Of a stretch of 64,000 nt of DNA, positions 23,845 through 32,133 are shown one piece after another. The translations under genes and the position numbers were made by a program. Where the stretch lies: assembly GCF_036090055.1 (NCBI RefSeq), contig NZ_CP107970.1:1800501-1864500 (forward strand), in the 5' to 3' direction. The notes beneath the pieces were generated by a model, which was not told the DNA's origin, did no database searches, and was given only the letters and a program-made list of their open reading frames with translations. This DNA is from Nocardioides sp. NBC_00368. Its GTDB lineage: Bacteria > Actinomycetota > Actinomycetes > Propionibacteriales > Nocardioidaceae. Within the stretch, counting starts at the first letter, position 1; each line of letters opens with the position of its first letter.

Positions 23845-24264
23845 ATGAAGCTCTTCGTACGGCTGGCCGCGATGGTCGGCGGCAGCGTCCTGTTCTCGGT
23901 CGCAACAGACATCCTCTTCCGTACCGACGACGCCACCATCGGCGCCGGCCTGCTCTACTTCGCGCTGCTGCTCACCGTCTCCGGACTCTGGGGCCTGTGG
24001 GACGGATTCCACGCGAAGCGTCTCGCGCCCGTGTTCGTGCGGTGGGCGCTGGTCGCCGGCGCGGTCGGCCTCAGCGGCCCGATCCGGATCTGGTTCGAAG
24101 GGGATCGTGACCTCGGCGTGCTGTGGAGCGACTTCTGGAGCCTGACCCCGTTCCTCACCGGTCTCGTCCTCGTCCCTGCCGCGGTGGGCATCGGCATCGG
24201 CTACGCGCTCGGCAACGGCGGCGGGACGGTGAGGAACGGCACGCCGCATCCGCCGTCCCTCTAG
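23845..24264 (+). CDS. Small membrane protein, function unknown
   Basis: 139-aa protein starting at the ATG at 23845 (MKLFVRLAAMVGGSVLF). Four hydrophobic segments are visible: about 5-20, 32-52, 66-84 and 107-130. It ends in a short polar tail (GTVRNGTPHPPSL). I do not recognise a family. It precedes the SnoaL-like gene by 37 bp on the same strand. Confidence 0.6.
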   Translation: MKLFVRLAAMVGGSVLFSVATDILFRTDDATIGAGLLYFALLLTVSGLWGLWDGFHAKRLAPVFVRWALVAGAVGLSGPIRIWFEGDRDLGVLWSDFWSLTPFLTGLVLVPAAVGIGIGYALGNGGGTVRNGTPHPPSL

Positions 24265-24301
24265 GCTCTCTTCCACCAACCGACCCAGGAGGAAGCCACA
24301 G

Positions 24302-24694
24302 ATGACCACCTTCCGCGAGGCGATCGAGGCAAAGGACATGGACGCCGTCGAGTCGATGCTGGCCGACGACGTCGTGTTCACCAGCCCGGTCGCGTTCAAG
24401 CCCTACCCCGGCCGGGCGATCACCGCCGCGATCCTGCGCGCGGTCGTGAAGGTGTTCGAGGACTTCACCTACGTACGCGAGATCCACGACGGCGCCCACC
24501 ACGCCTACGAGTTCACCGCCAAGGTCGACGGCCTCGACCTCAACGGCTGCGACTTCCTCACCTACGACGAGGAGGGGAAGATCGTCGACTTCAAGGTGAT
24601 GGTCCGCCCGCTGCGGGCCGCCGAGGCCCTCGCCGCCCGGATGGGCGCACAGTTCGAGGAGATCAAGGCCACCGCCGAGGCGAATGTGTCCTAG
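24302..24694 (+). CDS. SnoaL-like (NTF2 fold) protein
   Basis: 130-aa small cone-shaped NTF2-like protein with AGGAGGAA just before its ATG. TFREAIEAKDMDAVESMLADDVVFTSPVAFKPYPGR is the classic opening, and DFLTYDEEGKIVDFKVMVRPL the closing strands. Members act as isomerases, cyclases, dehydratases or binding proteins. It lies just upstream of the ECF41-type unit, whose sigma factor carries a related fold, but the genes are separated by a candidate promoter. Confidence 0.85.
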   Translation: MTTFREAIEAKDMDAVESMLADDVVFTSPVAFKPYPGRAITAAILRAVVKVFEDFTYVREIHDGAHHAYEFTAKVDGLDLNGCDFLTYDEEGKIVDFKVMVRPLRAAEALAARMGAQFEEIKATAEANVS

Positions 24695-24709
24695 ATCACA
24701 CTGCTCGGG

Positions 24710-24736
24710 TGTCAGGAAACAGCCCGCTTCCTCGCT
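24710..24736 (+). promoter_or_regulatory. Candidate ECF41-type promoter
   Basis: TGTCAGG, 16 bp, then CGCT. The published ECF41 target motif as I recall it is TGTCACA-N16-CGTC; the -35-like element matches 5 of 7 and the spacing is exact. It lies 38 bp before the ATG of the oxidoreductase that is coupled to the ECF41 gene, the position expected for autoregulation. Confidence 0.45.
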
Positions 24737-24774
24737 CATCTCTCGCCTGCACATCAGAGAGAAGGAGCATCGCC

Positions 24775-25983
24775 ATGAACGAGTCACGCAGACACCGCCT
24801 CGTCGTGCTCGGAGCCGGCTACGCCGGAGCGTACGCAGCCGGCATCCTCGCCCGCCGGCTGTCGCCGAACGACGTCGAGATCACCGTCGTCAACGCCGAA
24901 CCGGACTTCGTCCAGCGTCTGCGGCTGCACCAGCTCGCCGCCGGACAGGAGGTCGAGGCGCCGAAGCTCACCGACGTCTTCGCCGGGACCGGAATCAACC
25001 TGCGTCTGGCACGAGTCCTCGACATCGACCCGACCCGTCAGATCGTCGGTGTCGCCGACGCCGACGGCGGTGAGGAGATCGGGTACGACACCCTGGTCTA
25101 CGCGCTGGGCAGCAGCGGCGCCTTCCAGGTGCCCGGCGCGGACACGTACGCCTTCGACATCGCGAGCCGGCCGGCCGCGCTCCGGCTCCGTCGTCGCCTC
25201 GAGGCGCTGAGCAGGAGCGGACGGGGCGGAGAGGTGGTCGTGGTCGGCGACGGGTTGACCGGCATCGAGACGGCCGCGGAGATCGCCGAGTCCCGGCCGG
25301 AGCTGGCGGTGACCCTGGTCGCCCACGGTGAGCTCGGCGCCCGGCTCTCGGCCGGTGCCCGGCGCCATCTGCACCGGACCTACGACCGGCTGGGGGTCAC
25401 CGTGGTCGAGCACGCGCGGGTCGAGTCCGTCGAGGACACCCGCGTCCTCTGTTCCGACGGCACGGTGCTGCCTGCTGACGCCACCGCGTGGACGGCAGGG
25501 TTCGCGGTCAGCCCCATCGCCGCTGCCAGTGGCCTCGACGTCACCGATTCGGGCCAGATCGTCGTCGACCGGATGATGCGGTCGACCTCGCACCCCAACG
25601 TCTACGCCGTCGGAGACAGCGCGCACGCGATCGGCGACAACGGGAAGCCGCTACCGATGTCGTGCGGATCGGCCGGCTACACCTGCCGTCAGGCCATCGA
25701 GGCGATCATCGGCGAGCTCACCGGTCGCGACATCCCGACCACAAAGCTCGTCTACCCCGGCAACCACATCAGTCTCGGACGGAAGGACGCCATCTTGCAG
25801 ATGGTCGACGAGCAGGGACGACCCAAGCCCAGGTATGTGGGCGGCCGTCGGGCCGTACGCTTCAAGGCAGCCGTCCTCAGGATCGCGCTGTGGGCCGTCG
25901 CGCACCCCACCTTCGGTCTGCCCCGGCGCCGGCTGCGCCTGGCGACCTCGTCGGAGCCGGTCGCGGAGCGTGTCGCAGCGTGA
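24775..25983 (+). CDS. NAD(P)/FAD-dependent oxidoreductase (NDH-2-like)
   Basis: 402-aa flavoprotein starting at the ATG at 24775, preceded by GAAGGAG. FAD binding is by LVVLGAGYAGAYAAGILARRL; the second Rossmann site is VVVVGDGLTGIETAAEIAESRP, and the FAD tail motif is NVYAVGDSAHAIGDNGKPLPMSCGSAGY. This is the type II NADH dehydrogenase / carotenoid dehydrogenase-like group. The C-terminal helix lacks a clear membrane anchor. Its stop overlaps the sigma factor start (GTGA). Such oxidoreductases are recurrent partners of ECF41 sigma factors. Confidence 0.88.
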   Translation: MNESRRHRLVVLGAGYAGAYAAGILARRLSPNDVEITVVNAEPDFVQRLRLHQLAAGQEVEAPKLTDVFAGTGINLRLARVLDIDPTRQIVGVADADGGEEIGYDTLVYALGSSGAFQVPGADTYAFDIASRPAALRLRRRLEALSRSGRGGEVVVVGDGLTGIETAAEIAESRPELAVTLVAHGELGARLSAGARRHLHRTYDRLGVTVVEHARVESVEDTRVLCSDGTVLPADATAWTAGFAVSPIAAASGLDVTDSGQIVVDRMMRSTSHPNVYAVGDSAHAIGDNGKPLPMSCGSAGYTCRQAIEAIIGELTGRDIPTTKLVYPGNHISLGRKDAILQMVDEQGRPKPRYVGGRRAVRFKAAVLRIALWAVAHPTFGLPRRRLRLATSSEPVAERVAA

Positions 25984-26930
25984 GCGACGTCATCGACCGC
26001 TTCGATGCGGATCGCTTCGAGGCCAGCCGTGACCGGCTGGCCTCGCTGGCGTACCGCCTGTTGGGATCGGCGTCCGACGCCGAGGACGCAGTTCAGGACG
26101 CCTACCTTCGGTGGCAGACGGCCGACCGCCAGCGGATCGAGGTGCCCGAGGCGTGGTTGGCCAAGGTCGTCACCAACCTCAGCCTCGATCGCTTGCGCTC
26201 GGCGCACAAGCGCAAGGAGCGCGCCAGCGCCTGGTTGCCGGAGCCCGTCCTCGACGGCGACCCGATGCTCGGTCCCGCCGAGACGGTCGAGCAGCGCGAG
26301 ATGGTCTCGCTGGCCGTGCTTGCGCTGATGGAGCGGCTCGCGCCCGTCGAGCGCGGCGTCTACGTCCTTCGTGAGGCCTTCTCGTACACCCACGCCGAGA
26401 TTGCCGACATCCTGGAGATCAGCGAGGCTGCGAGCCAGCAGCACCTGCATCGAGCTCGACGACGAGTGGCTGCCGGCCGACGCCGCGGGCTCGTCGACGT
26501 CGATGCGGCATCGGCCCGCCGGACCGTCGAGGCATTCCTCGAGGCGGCGTCGACAGGCGACACCGCTCGACTGGTGACGCTGCTCACCGACGATGCCACC
26601 GCGATCACCGATGGAGCCGGCCTCAGCGAGCGGATCCTGCGCTACGACACTCCTGGCAAGGTCGCAGCCATCGCCCGAGCAGGCTTCCGGCCGTCGCCCG
26701 CGAAACGGCGAATCGCCGGCGGCGTGCCGGTGATCCACTACGCACTCGTGAACGGCGCGCCCGCGATCCTGGCCGTCGTGGACGACCGCGTCGCCGGAGT
26801 CGTCGCGTTCGACGTCCTCAGCGGGAAGATCTCCACGGTACGCGGGATCGCCTCCCCCCAGCGGCTGGCACACATCGACGCCGTATGGAGGCAGCAGGAG
26901 CACGACTCGCCGATCATCGCCGAGTGGTGA
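25980..26930 (+). CDS. ECF41-family RNA polymerase sigma factor with SnoaL-like C-terminal domain (SigJ type)
   Basis: 316-aa sigma factor starting at the GTG at 25980 overlapping the upstream stop. Region 2 is RLASLAYRLLGSASDAEDAVQDAYLRWQ, region 4 is LAPVERGVYVLREAFSYTHAEIADILEISEAASQQHLHRARRRV. From about residue 185 an NTF2/SnoaL-like domain follows (RRTVEAFLEAASTGDTARLVTLLTDDATAITDG), which in ECF41 proteins controls activity in place of an anti-sigma factor. The coupled oxidoreductase is probably its main target, through the promoter at 24710. Confidence 0.93.
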   Translation: MSDVIDRFDADRFEASRDRLASLAYRLLGSASDAEDAVQDAYLRWQTADRQRIEVPEAWLAKVVTNLSLDRLRSAHKRKERASAWLPEPVLDGDPMLGPAETVEQREMVSLAVLALMERLAPVERGVYVLREAFSYTHAEIADILEISEAASQQHLHRARRRVAAGRRRGLVDVDAASARRTVEAFLEAASTGDTARLVTLLTDDATAITDGAGLSERILRYDTPGKVAAIARAGFRPSPAKRRIAGGVPVIHYALVNGAPAILAVVDDRVAGVVAFDVLSGKISTVRGIASPQRLAHIDAVWRQQEHDSPIIAEW

Positions 26931-26960
26931 CTCCGCGATCTGTCGACAACGTCGATCATG

Positions 26961-27272
26961 TCAGCCTGCTGAACGCCCTTCCCGCCGCTCCTGCTGCCGC
27001 TGCTGCGCCTCGGGCAGGAACTTCAGGCACGGCGCGTCCGCCTCGGGGTGCTTCTGCGTGAGGTGGAAGATCCATCGGTCCATCGCCGCCATGAAGCCGT
27101 TGTCCTCACCGGCACGATAGGTCGCCCACTTGATCCTGTCCCGGACGACGCACTCCGTGCACGTGATCTTGTAGACGAACTGATCCTGCGCGTCGAGATC
27201 GATCTTCACCGTGGCCAGCGGCCCGGCCTGCGAGGCTGCCTTCCGCTCCCGAGCGGACCTGCTCGCTGTCAT
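26961..27272 (-). CDS. Hypothetical protein with a possible zinc site
   Basis: 103-aa basic protein. The centre holds ITCTECVVRDRIKWATYR and IFHLTQKHPEADAPC. The CxxC and HxxxxH pairs, about 30 residues apart, could coordinate zinc. I do not recognise a named family. It is convergent with the ECF41 gene and upstream of the PHB depolymerase gene's end on the same strand by 36 bp in reverse order, so it is probably its own or the next unit. Confidence 0.6.
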   Translation of the reverse strand: MTASRSARERKAASQAGPLATVKIDLDAQDQFVYKITCTECVVRDRIKWATYRAGEDNGFMAAMDRWIFHLTQKHPEADAPCLKFLPEAQQRQQERREGRSAG

Positions 27273-27308
27273 GCTGCACCTCGTTCTCGTCGGGAGACGA
27301 AGCCTACG

Positions 27309-28568
27309 TCAGCAGGTCGTGACCACGTCGAAGCGGCCGCCCGCCGACTCCTGGAGGGTCGTCACGGTGGCGTCGCCCTGGCCCATGTAGTCCTCCGAGA
27401 CATCGGCGTAGTACGGGTTGTAGGGGTTGGTCCCGTAGGAGTGGGCTCGCCCGGCGGCCTGGTGCTGGGCGTTGGTCGCCGAGCCGCAGTAGAGGCCGGG
27501 CTCGGTCGGCGGGTCGGTGGGCTCCTCGGTCGGCGGGTCGGTCGGCTCGGTGCTCCGATCGACGCGGCGGTTGTTGTCGAAGAAGAAGTCCGTGACGTAC
27601 GCCGGGTAGTCGATCGAGTTCGTCGTGATGTAGGAGCCACCGGGGCCACCGCCGGCCGGCCAGTTGTGTCCCATGCCGGTGTTCTGGATCAGCGAGACCC
27701 GCGGGCCGCTGCCGTCCGACCAGAGCGTGCCCGAGCCGGCGGTGTTGTTGCCGGCCAGGCCCGACAGCGAGAACGACGACTGCGAGGAGGCACCGTAGAT
27801 CCCGGCCATGACCTGAGCGTTCAGGGTGTTGTAGCCGGGCGCGACGGTGGTGTCGTTGGAGCCGTAGATCACCGAGGTGACCTGGCTGCCGAAACCTGAC
27901 GAGGCGGAGCCGGCGAAGGTCCGGCAGGTGTTGGTGACCTGGGACTGGGTCACCGCCACGGACCCGATCTGCCCCGAGGTCGTCCCGACCGACGGTCCGG
28001 CGTTGATCCCGATCCCGGCGAAGACGTCGGGCGCGAGGCACCCCATCACCATCGTCTCGCCACCACCGGAGGACAGCCCGGAGAGATAGACCTGATCGGG
28101 GTCGATGTCCAGCGCCGGATCCGCGAGCAGGTCGCTGACCAGCTGGAGCAGGTTGTCATCATGCCGGCTCGGCGAGGTCCGGGAGTGGTTGCTGTCGTAG
28201 TAGTCCCAGCAGCCGAGGATGACGCCGCCGTTCGGGGCCGCGGGGACCGCGACGACCATGCCGCGGGCGTCGGCGGTCGCCGTCCAGTTGCCGCCGTCGC
28301 GCAGGTTGGCCGAGGTCTGGACGCAGCCGTGCAGACTGACCATGAGCGCGCGCCCGGTGCCGAGCGTCGGAGGGGTGCTGGGGACGTACAGCTGGGTGGT
28401 CATGCCGCCCGCCGTCCGTGCCGTCCACGTGCCTGCGGCCGCCGCAGGCTCTACGGAGGGCGCGACCGCGAGCGCCGCTCCACCGGCGAGCACCAGGCCG
28501 AGGCCCGCGAGCGCCGCACCGATCCGTCGGTGCTTGAACCTGGATGAGATCCGTGACCCGAGACGCAT
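27309..28568 (-). CDS. phaZ: Secreted PHB depolymerase family esterase
   Basis: 419-aa exported hydrolase of poly(3-hydroxybutyrate)-type polyesters. A signal peptide (about 1-45, ending PAAAAG) leads into an alpha/beta-hydrolase domain with oxyanion His80 in MVSLHGCVQTS and the lipase-box serine (about Ser166) in YLSGLSSGGGE. TGMGHNWPAG contains the likely catalytic His. A Pro/Thr/Glu linker (STEPTDPPTEEPTDPPTEPG) joins it to a C-terminal domain of about 65 residues with TNAQHQAAGRAHSYG, resembling the substrate-binding domain of extracellular PHB depolymerases. AGGAGG precedes the ATG. Extracellular polymer use is the likely role. Confidence 0.88.
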   Translation of the reverse strand: MRLGSRISSRFKHRRIGAALAGLGLVLAGGAALAVAPSVEPAAAAGTWTARTAGGMTTQLYVPSTPPTLGTGRALMVSLHGCVQTSANLRDGGNWTATADARGMVVAVPAAPNGGVILGCWDYYDSNHSRTSPSRHDDNLLQLVSDLLADPALDIDPDQVYLSGLSSGGGETMVMGCLAPDVFAGIGINAGPSVGTTSGQIGSVAVTQSQVTNTCRTFAGSASSGFGSQVTSVIYGSNDTTVAPGYNTLNAQVMAGIYGASSQSSFSLSGLAGNNTAGSGTLWSDGSGPRVSLIQNTGMGHNWPAGGGPGGSYITTNSIDYPAYVTDFFFDNNRRVDRSTEPTDPPTEEPTDPPTEPGLYCGSATNAQHQAAGRAHSYGTNPYNPYYADVSEDYMGQGDATVTTLQESAGGRFDVVTTC

Positions 28569-28592
28569 GACCGATCCTCCTGAGCGAGACCC

Positions 28593-28613
28593 GCCCGCCG
28601 CCTCCCGGCGGGC
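28593..28613 (-). terminator. Hairpin between the flavin reductase and PHB depolymerase genes
   Basis: Arms GCCCGCCG (28593-28600) and CGGCGGGC (28606-28613) with a 5-nt loop. On the minus strand it lies after the flavin reductase stop and before the depolymerase start, so it probably terminates the former. Confidence 0.5.
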
Positions 28614-28699
28614 AGATCGACGGTAGATGTGGCGCCCGCCACAGGTCTATGTCGACCCGACCCACATTCCGCCGCCCGGATGTATCGATCCGGCGCCGG

Positions 28700-29321
28700 T
28701 CAGCGGTAGAGCTCCTCGTCGATGCTCGCCAACCGCGACGGGTGGACCCGCTCCCCCAGCCCGTAGAACTGCTGGAAGCTCATCACCAGCGGCCGCCACC
28801 GATCCGGATCGATCCGGTTGGGATGACCCTCGAGGCGTACGAGGCATGACCCGCACCGCCGTCACCGCGACCTCCACGGCGAGCAGCTTCGGCTCCCCGA
28901 GCTCGTGGATCGCCGAGATGGTCCCCTCGATGTGCACCGGGCATTCCGCGACCGACGTCGGCAGCACCGTGTCGGATCCGTACGCGGTCAGCCCGGCGTG
29001 CGCGTACTTGTCAGCCACGTGCACGTACCCACGCTCCGCCTTCGCCGCCGACATCGCCGCATTGCCCGTCGTCAGCGCCAGCCGGTCCACCTGGGTCACC
29101 AGGTCGACGCTGGGAAGATTGAGGACGATCTCGGGCCGCTCCCTCAGGTTGCGCGCCGTCTGCGACGAGGCCCCCATCCCGAGGACCGCCGTACGTCCCA
29201 ACCAGAACACCGACGACATCGGCATCAGGTTCGTGCTGCCGTCCTCGTTGAGCGTCGAAAGCACCACCACCGGCGTGCCGAAGTAGAGGATGGCCGGATC
29301 GATGTCCACATGCGTACCCAT
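28700..29321 (-). pseudogene. Flavin reductase-like (FMN-binding split barrel) gene with an apparent frameshift
   Basis: The first about 157 codons encode a flavin reductase-like protein: PAILYFGTPVVVLSTLNEDGSTNLMPMSSVFWLG, MGASSQTARNLRERPEIVLNLPS, AECPVHIEGTI. After LLAVEVAVTAVRV the frame turns into low-complexity sequence and runs on to 28647. A shift of one base near the CCC run at 28850-28852 restores a convincing end in the other frame (VRLEGHPNRIDPDRWRPLVM, then FQQFYGLGERVHPSRLASI, DEELYR) with a stop at 28700. The intact protein would be about 206 aa. This is either a real inactivating indel or a sequencing error. Confidence 0.75.
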
Positions 29322-29376
29322 GCCCAGAACCTAGGGCGAGCCACCGGACACTTCCGGCGGGTATCCGACGGAGCAC

Positions 29377-30651
29377 TCAGGGGCGGCGAGTGAATCGGAT
29401 GGTGCCGTCCGGCAACCGCTCATGAACATAGGCAGGGCTGTGCGCCAGGCGATGGTGATGTGGGCACAGGAGGGCGCCGTTCTTGAGATTCGTCGTGCCG
29501 CCGGTTGCCCAGGGGTCGAGGTGGTGGGCGTCGCACCATTCGGGTGGCATGTCGCAGCCTTCGGCCTGGCAGCACTTGTGCTGCAGCCGGAGCGCTTTGC
29601 GCTGGATGGGCTGGAATAGCCTGCTGGATCGGCCGGCGTCGAGGACCTCGCCGTCTCCGCCCAGCACCCAGGGGATGATGGTGGCGTTGCACGCCAGCTT
29701 GCGGGCCTCGGCCGCACTGATGGTGGTGCCGTTGGCCTCGTCGTAGCCCAGGGTCGCGATCCCGAGGTCTTTGCGGAGCTCCTCGAGGCTGATCACCACG
29801 TTGATGGTGGTGGCATCCCCGCCGTGGCGGGGCAGGGCGGCCGGGTCGATGGTCTCCAGGAGCCGGGCGAAGCCTTGACCCATCAACCGCTCCCACGGCG
29901 GCAACGGGGCCTGCTTGTCGAGGAGTTGTTGTTTGCGGGGTTGGGCGTAGGCCTCGACCAACCGCTTGAACCGCATCCCGACCGAGACCGGCAGAACACC
30001 GTCGAACCCGATCGTGCCGTCGTGGTTGTCCCACACCCGCAGGCCGGTCTTCTGCTGGGCACGCTCCTCCTCCGCCAACAGTGCCTTGGCTTCGGCGTCC
30101 TCGAACCGGGCGGGGTCGATCTCGGCCAGGATCCGTCGCCCGACGATCCGCAGCTCGTGGGCGGTCAACCTAGTGGCGTGGTCGACCAGCAGCTTCTCGG
30201 CCAGGATCAGGTCCTCGGCACTGGCGACCGGATCAGCGCCGATCTTGTCCAGCGCCGTGGTGATCACCCGAGCCTTGTCCAGGGACACCACACCCTCAGC
30301 CAGCCCGACGGCGACGCACTCGTACTTCGCGACACTGGCAGCCAGCTTGATCTGCGAGCGGGCCACCGCCGTGTCGACGAGCAGCTCGGCCCGCATCCAC
30401 CCCGAGGCGTCTTTCGCGCCGGTCTCTTCAGCGATGTCACCAGCCGATGCGAGCACCCGCAGCTTCAACGCAGCCTGCTGGGCCTGGAGCTTCTCCAACC
30501 GCTCGAGCACGTCCTTCTTCTGACTAGTCCGCCAATAGACAGGGTCACTCGCGAAGAGGTCCTGGAGGGAGGATTCGATAGCGCTCAAGGCAGCGTCGAT
30601 CGCGTCGCCGGGGTTGGCTCCCCAGTGGTCGATCTCGCGCCCGAGACTCAT
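29377..30651 (-). CDS. DUF222 / HNH endonuclease (13E12-repeat family)
   Basis: 424-aa protein starting at the ATG at 30651 with AGGAGG upstream; a GTG lies one codon earlier. A long helical DUF222 domain covers most of the N-terminal part (LEKLQAQQAALKLRVLASAGDIAEETGAKDASGWM, DKARVITTALDKIGADP). The C-terminal HNH motif is CQAEGCDMPPEWCDAHHLDPWATGGTTNLKNGALLCPHHHRL. These multi-copy actinobacterial proteins behave like mobile or repeated elements, but their role is not established. A repeat-rich gap lies upstream (30655-31200). Confidence 0.9.
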   Translation of the reverse strand: MSLGREIDHWGANPGDAIDAALSAIESSLQDLFASDPVYWRTSQKKDVLERLEKLQAQQAALKLRVLASAGDIAEETGAKDASGWMRAELLVDTAVARSQIKLAASVAKYECVAVGLAEGVVSLDKARVITTALDKIGADPVASAEDLILAEKLLVDHATRLTAHELRIVGRRILAEIDPARFEDAEAKALLAEEERAQQKTGLRVWDNHDGTIGFDGVLPVSVGMRFKRLVEAYAQPRKQQLLDKQAPLPPWERLMGQGFARLLETIDPAALPRHGGDATTINVVISLEELRKDLGIATLGYDEANGTTISAAEARKLACNATIIPWVLGGDGEVLDAGRSSRLFQPIQRKALRLQHKCCQAEGCDMPPEWCDAHHLDPWATGGTTNLKNGALLCPHHHRLAHSPAYVHERLPDGTIRFTRRP

Positions 30652-30654
30652 CAC

Positions 30655-31200
30655 GATCCTCCTTCAGAGGTGTGCTGTGATGGGTCTCATTCTACCTCCT
30701 CCAGGCCGATCGATCCACCTATTTCCCCAGGTCAAAGCCCATTTCGCGGTCAGCAAACATCGTCGTTCCTGTGGACGGTAAGTGGCCCGAAGGGCCACCC
30801 TTACACCCGGAGCATCCCGATCCCGTACAAGAATCTCGCTGCGCCACACCCGGGCCGCCGCCCCGATAGCCAGCCAGATCTTTTCTCGATCTGGTCCGGA
30901 GTCCAGGACCGCGAAGCGGCCGGCGAAGCCGGCGGGCCGAAGGCCCGTCCTTGACGCCGGAGCAGATCGAGAAGACCCTCAGGAAAGGGTCGGCGGCCCA
31001 GATCCGCCACGAAGAACGGTTACGCACAGGGTGGTCTCGACAAGCTCGACCACCGGGGCATCGCTGGTCCGCGACACGTGGTCTCGACAAGCTCGACCAC
31101 CGGAGCAGGCAAGCTCGACCACCGGAGCAGACAAGCTCGACCACGAAGGCATCACTCGGAGCGCCGCGCCAAACCTCGTCCCGAGACAAGAGTCATGATC
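30655..31200. repeat. Gene-free repeat region: GAA-loop hairpins and CAAGCTCGACCAC repeats
   Basis: About 550 bp with no convincing gene. Four hairpins with a GAA triloop closed by C-G are visible: GTGGCCC/GGGCCAC (30782-30798), CCGC/GCGG (30909-30919), GCCGGC/GCCGGC (30919-30933) and CGGGCC/GGCCCG (30933-30947). A further stem CCAGATC/GATCTGG spans 30874-30894. Between 31031 and 31144 the sequence CAAGCTCGACCAC occurs four times; two copies have the longer form beginning GTGGTCTCGA (31031, 31078). The repeats lack regular spacing. Function unknown; such intergenic repeats are probably scattered in this genome. Confidence 0.7.
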
Positions 31201-32133
31201 TCAGCGCTCGGCGTCGACCCACGTACGCAGCCGAGCGATGATCGCGTCCATGGAGCCGTCCTGGAACGCACGCCCGAAGACCCCGTCGTTGAACCGCTCA
31301 CCCCGAACATAGACAGTCGCCAGCCGCGCAGCGTCGGCGACCGGCGCTGCGGCGAGGCGAGCAGGCTCGGTGCGCAGCGGGTTGCCGTTCATCCATTTCA
31401 TCCAGTCGGCGTTCGCGCTCGGGAGCGCGACGTAGAGCTGGCGCAGCCGGTCGCTGTACTTCGGATACGGCCACTGGATCACGCCGGCATCGTTCTTCTC
31501 GCCACCGCCCCAGGTGAACTCGCGGTCCTCGGCCGTCAGGCCGTCGGCGACCTCGAAGAGCTCACGCCACTTCTGCTCCGGCACGCCCCGCAGCTCGGCC
31601 TCGATCTGGGCGTCCGACGGGTCGAGGGCTTCGCGGGCACGGTCGAAGGCGTCGTACGCCTTCTGGTCGAAGAGCACCAGGCGCACCTCCTCGACGGAGG
31701 TCGGCGTCCGGGCGAGGGTCCACAGCGAGACGTACGCGGCCTCCTCGAGCGGGTAGCGGTAGACGCCGGTGGAGATCGCCGGGAACGCGATGGTGCGCGC
31801 TCCGAGCTCGTCGGCGATCCGGAGCGACTCGCGGAAGCACGAGGCCAGCGGACCGACGTTGTCCTGGTAGTCGCCGAACACGGGGCCGACCGTGTGGATC
31901 ACCCACCGCGCGGGCAGGTTCCCCGCCGTCGTCGCGACCGCCTGTCCGACCGGCAGGCCGCCGCCGAGATGTCCCGCCCGCAACCGCCGGCACTCCTCGA
32001 GGATCGCCGGGCCGCCGCGCCGGTGGATCGCCCCGTCCACTCCTCCCCCGCCCAGCAAGGACGAGTTGGCGGCGTTGACGACCGCATCGACCGGCTGCTC
32101 GGTGATGTCCCCGCGTACGACCGTGATCCTCAC
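31201..32133 (-). CDS. Macro-domain protein with DUF6508-like C-terminus
   Basis: 310-aa cytoplasmic protein starting at the GTG at 32133, overlapping the upstream stop. The macro domain (about 1-170) has RGDITEQPVDAVVNAANSSLLGGGGVDGAIHRRGGPAI, the ADP-ribose-binding loop and catalytic-type Asn/Asp found in O-acetyl-ADP-ribose deacetylases and ADP-ribosyl hydrolases, plus FPAISTGVYRYP. The C-terminal part (about 215-310: VIQWPYPKYSDRLRQLYVAL, WMKWMNG, VYVRGERFNDGVFGRAFQDG) resembles DUF6508. It is the last gene of the iron-regulated operon, an unusual place for a macro protein. Confidence 0.82.
   Translation of the reverse strand: MRITVVRGDITEQPVDAVVNAANSSLLGGGGVDGAIHRRGGPAILEECRRLRAGHLGGGLPVGQAVATTAGNLPARWVIHTVGPVFGDYQDNVGPLASCFRESLRIADELGARTIAFPAISTGVYRYPLEEAAYVSLWTLARTPTSVEEVRLVLFDQKAYDAFDRAREALDPSDAQIEAELRGVPEQKWRELFEVADGLTAEDREFTWGGGEKNDAGVIQWPYPKYSDRLRQLYVALPSANADWMKWMNGNPLRTEPARLAAAPVADAARLATVYVRGERFNDGVFGRAFQDGSMDAIIARLRTWVDAER

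Noticed and set aside
31031..31144. CRISPR array
   Set aside because: Repeat copies are short, truncated and irregularly spaced with no spacers of uniform length, and no cas genes are present.
30951..31241. Possible small gene reading MTPEQIEKTLRKGS in the repeat region
   Set aside because: It is made largely of the CAAGCTCGACCAC repeats, has no ribosome binding site and overlaps the macro gene's end.
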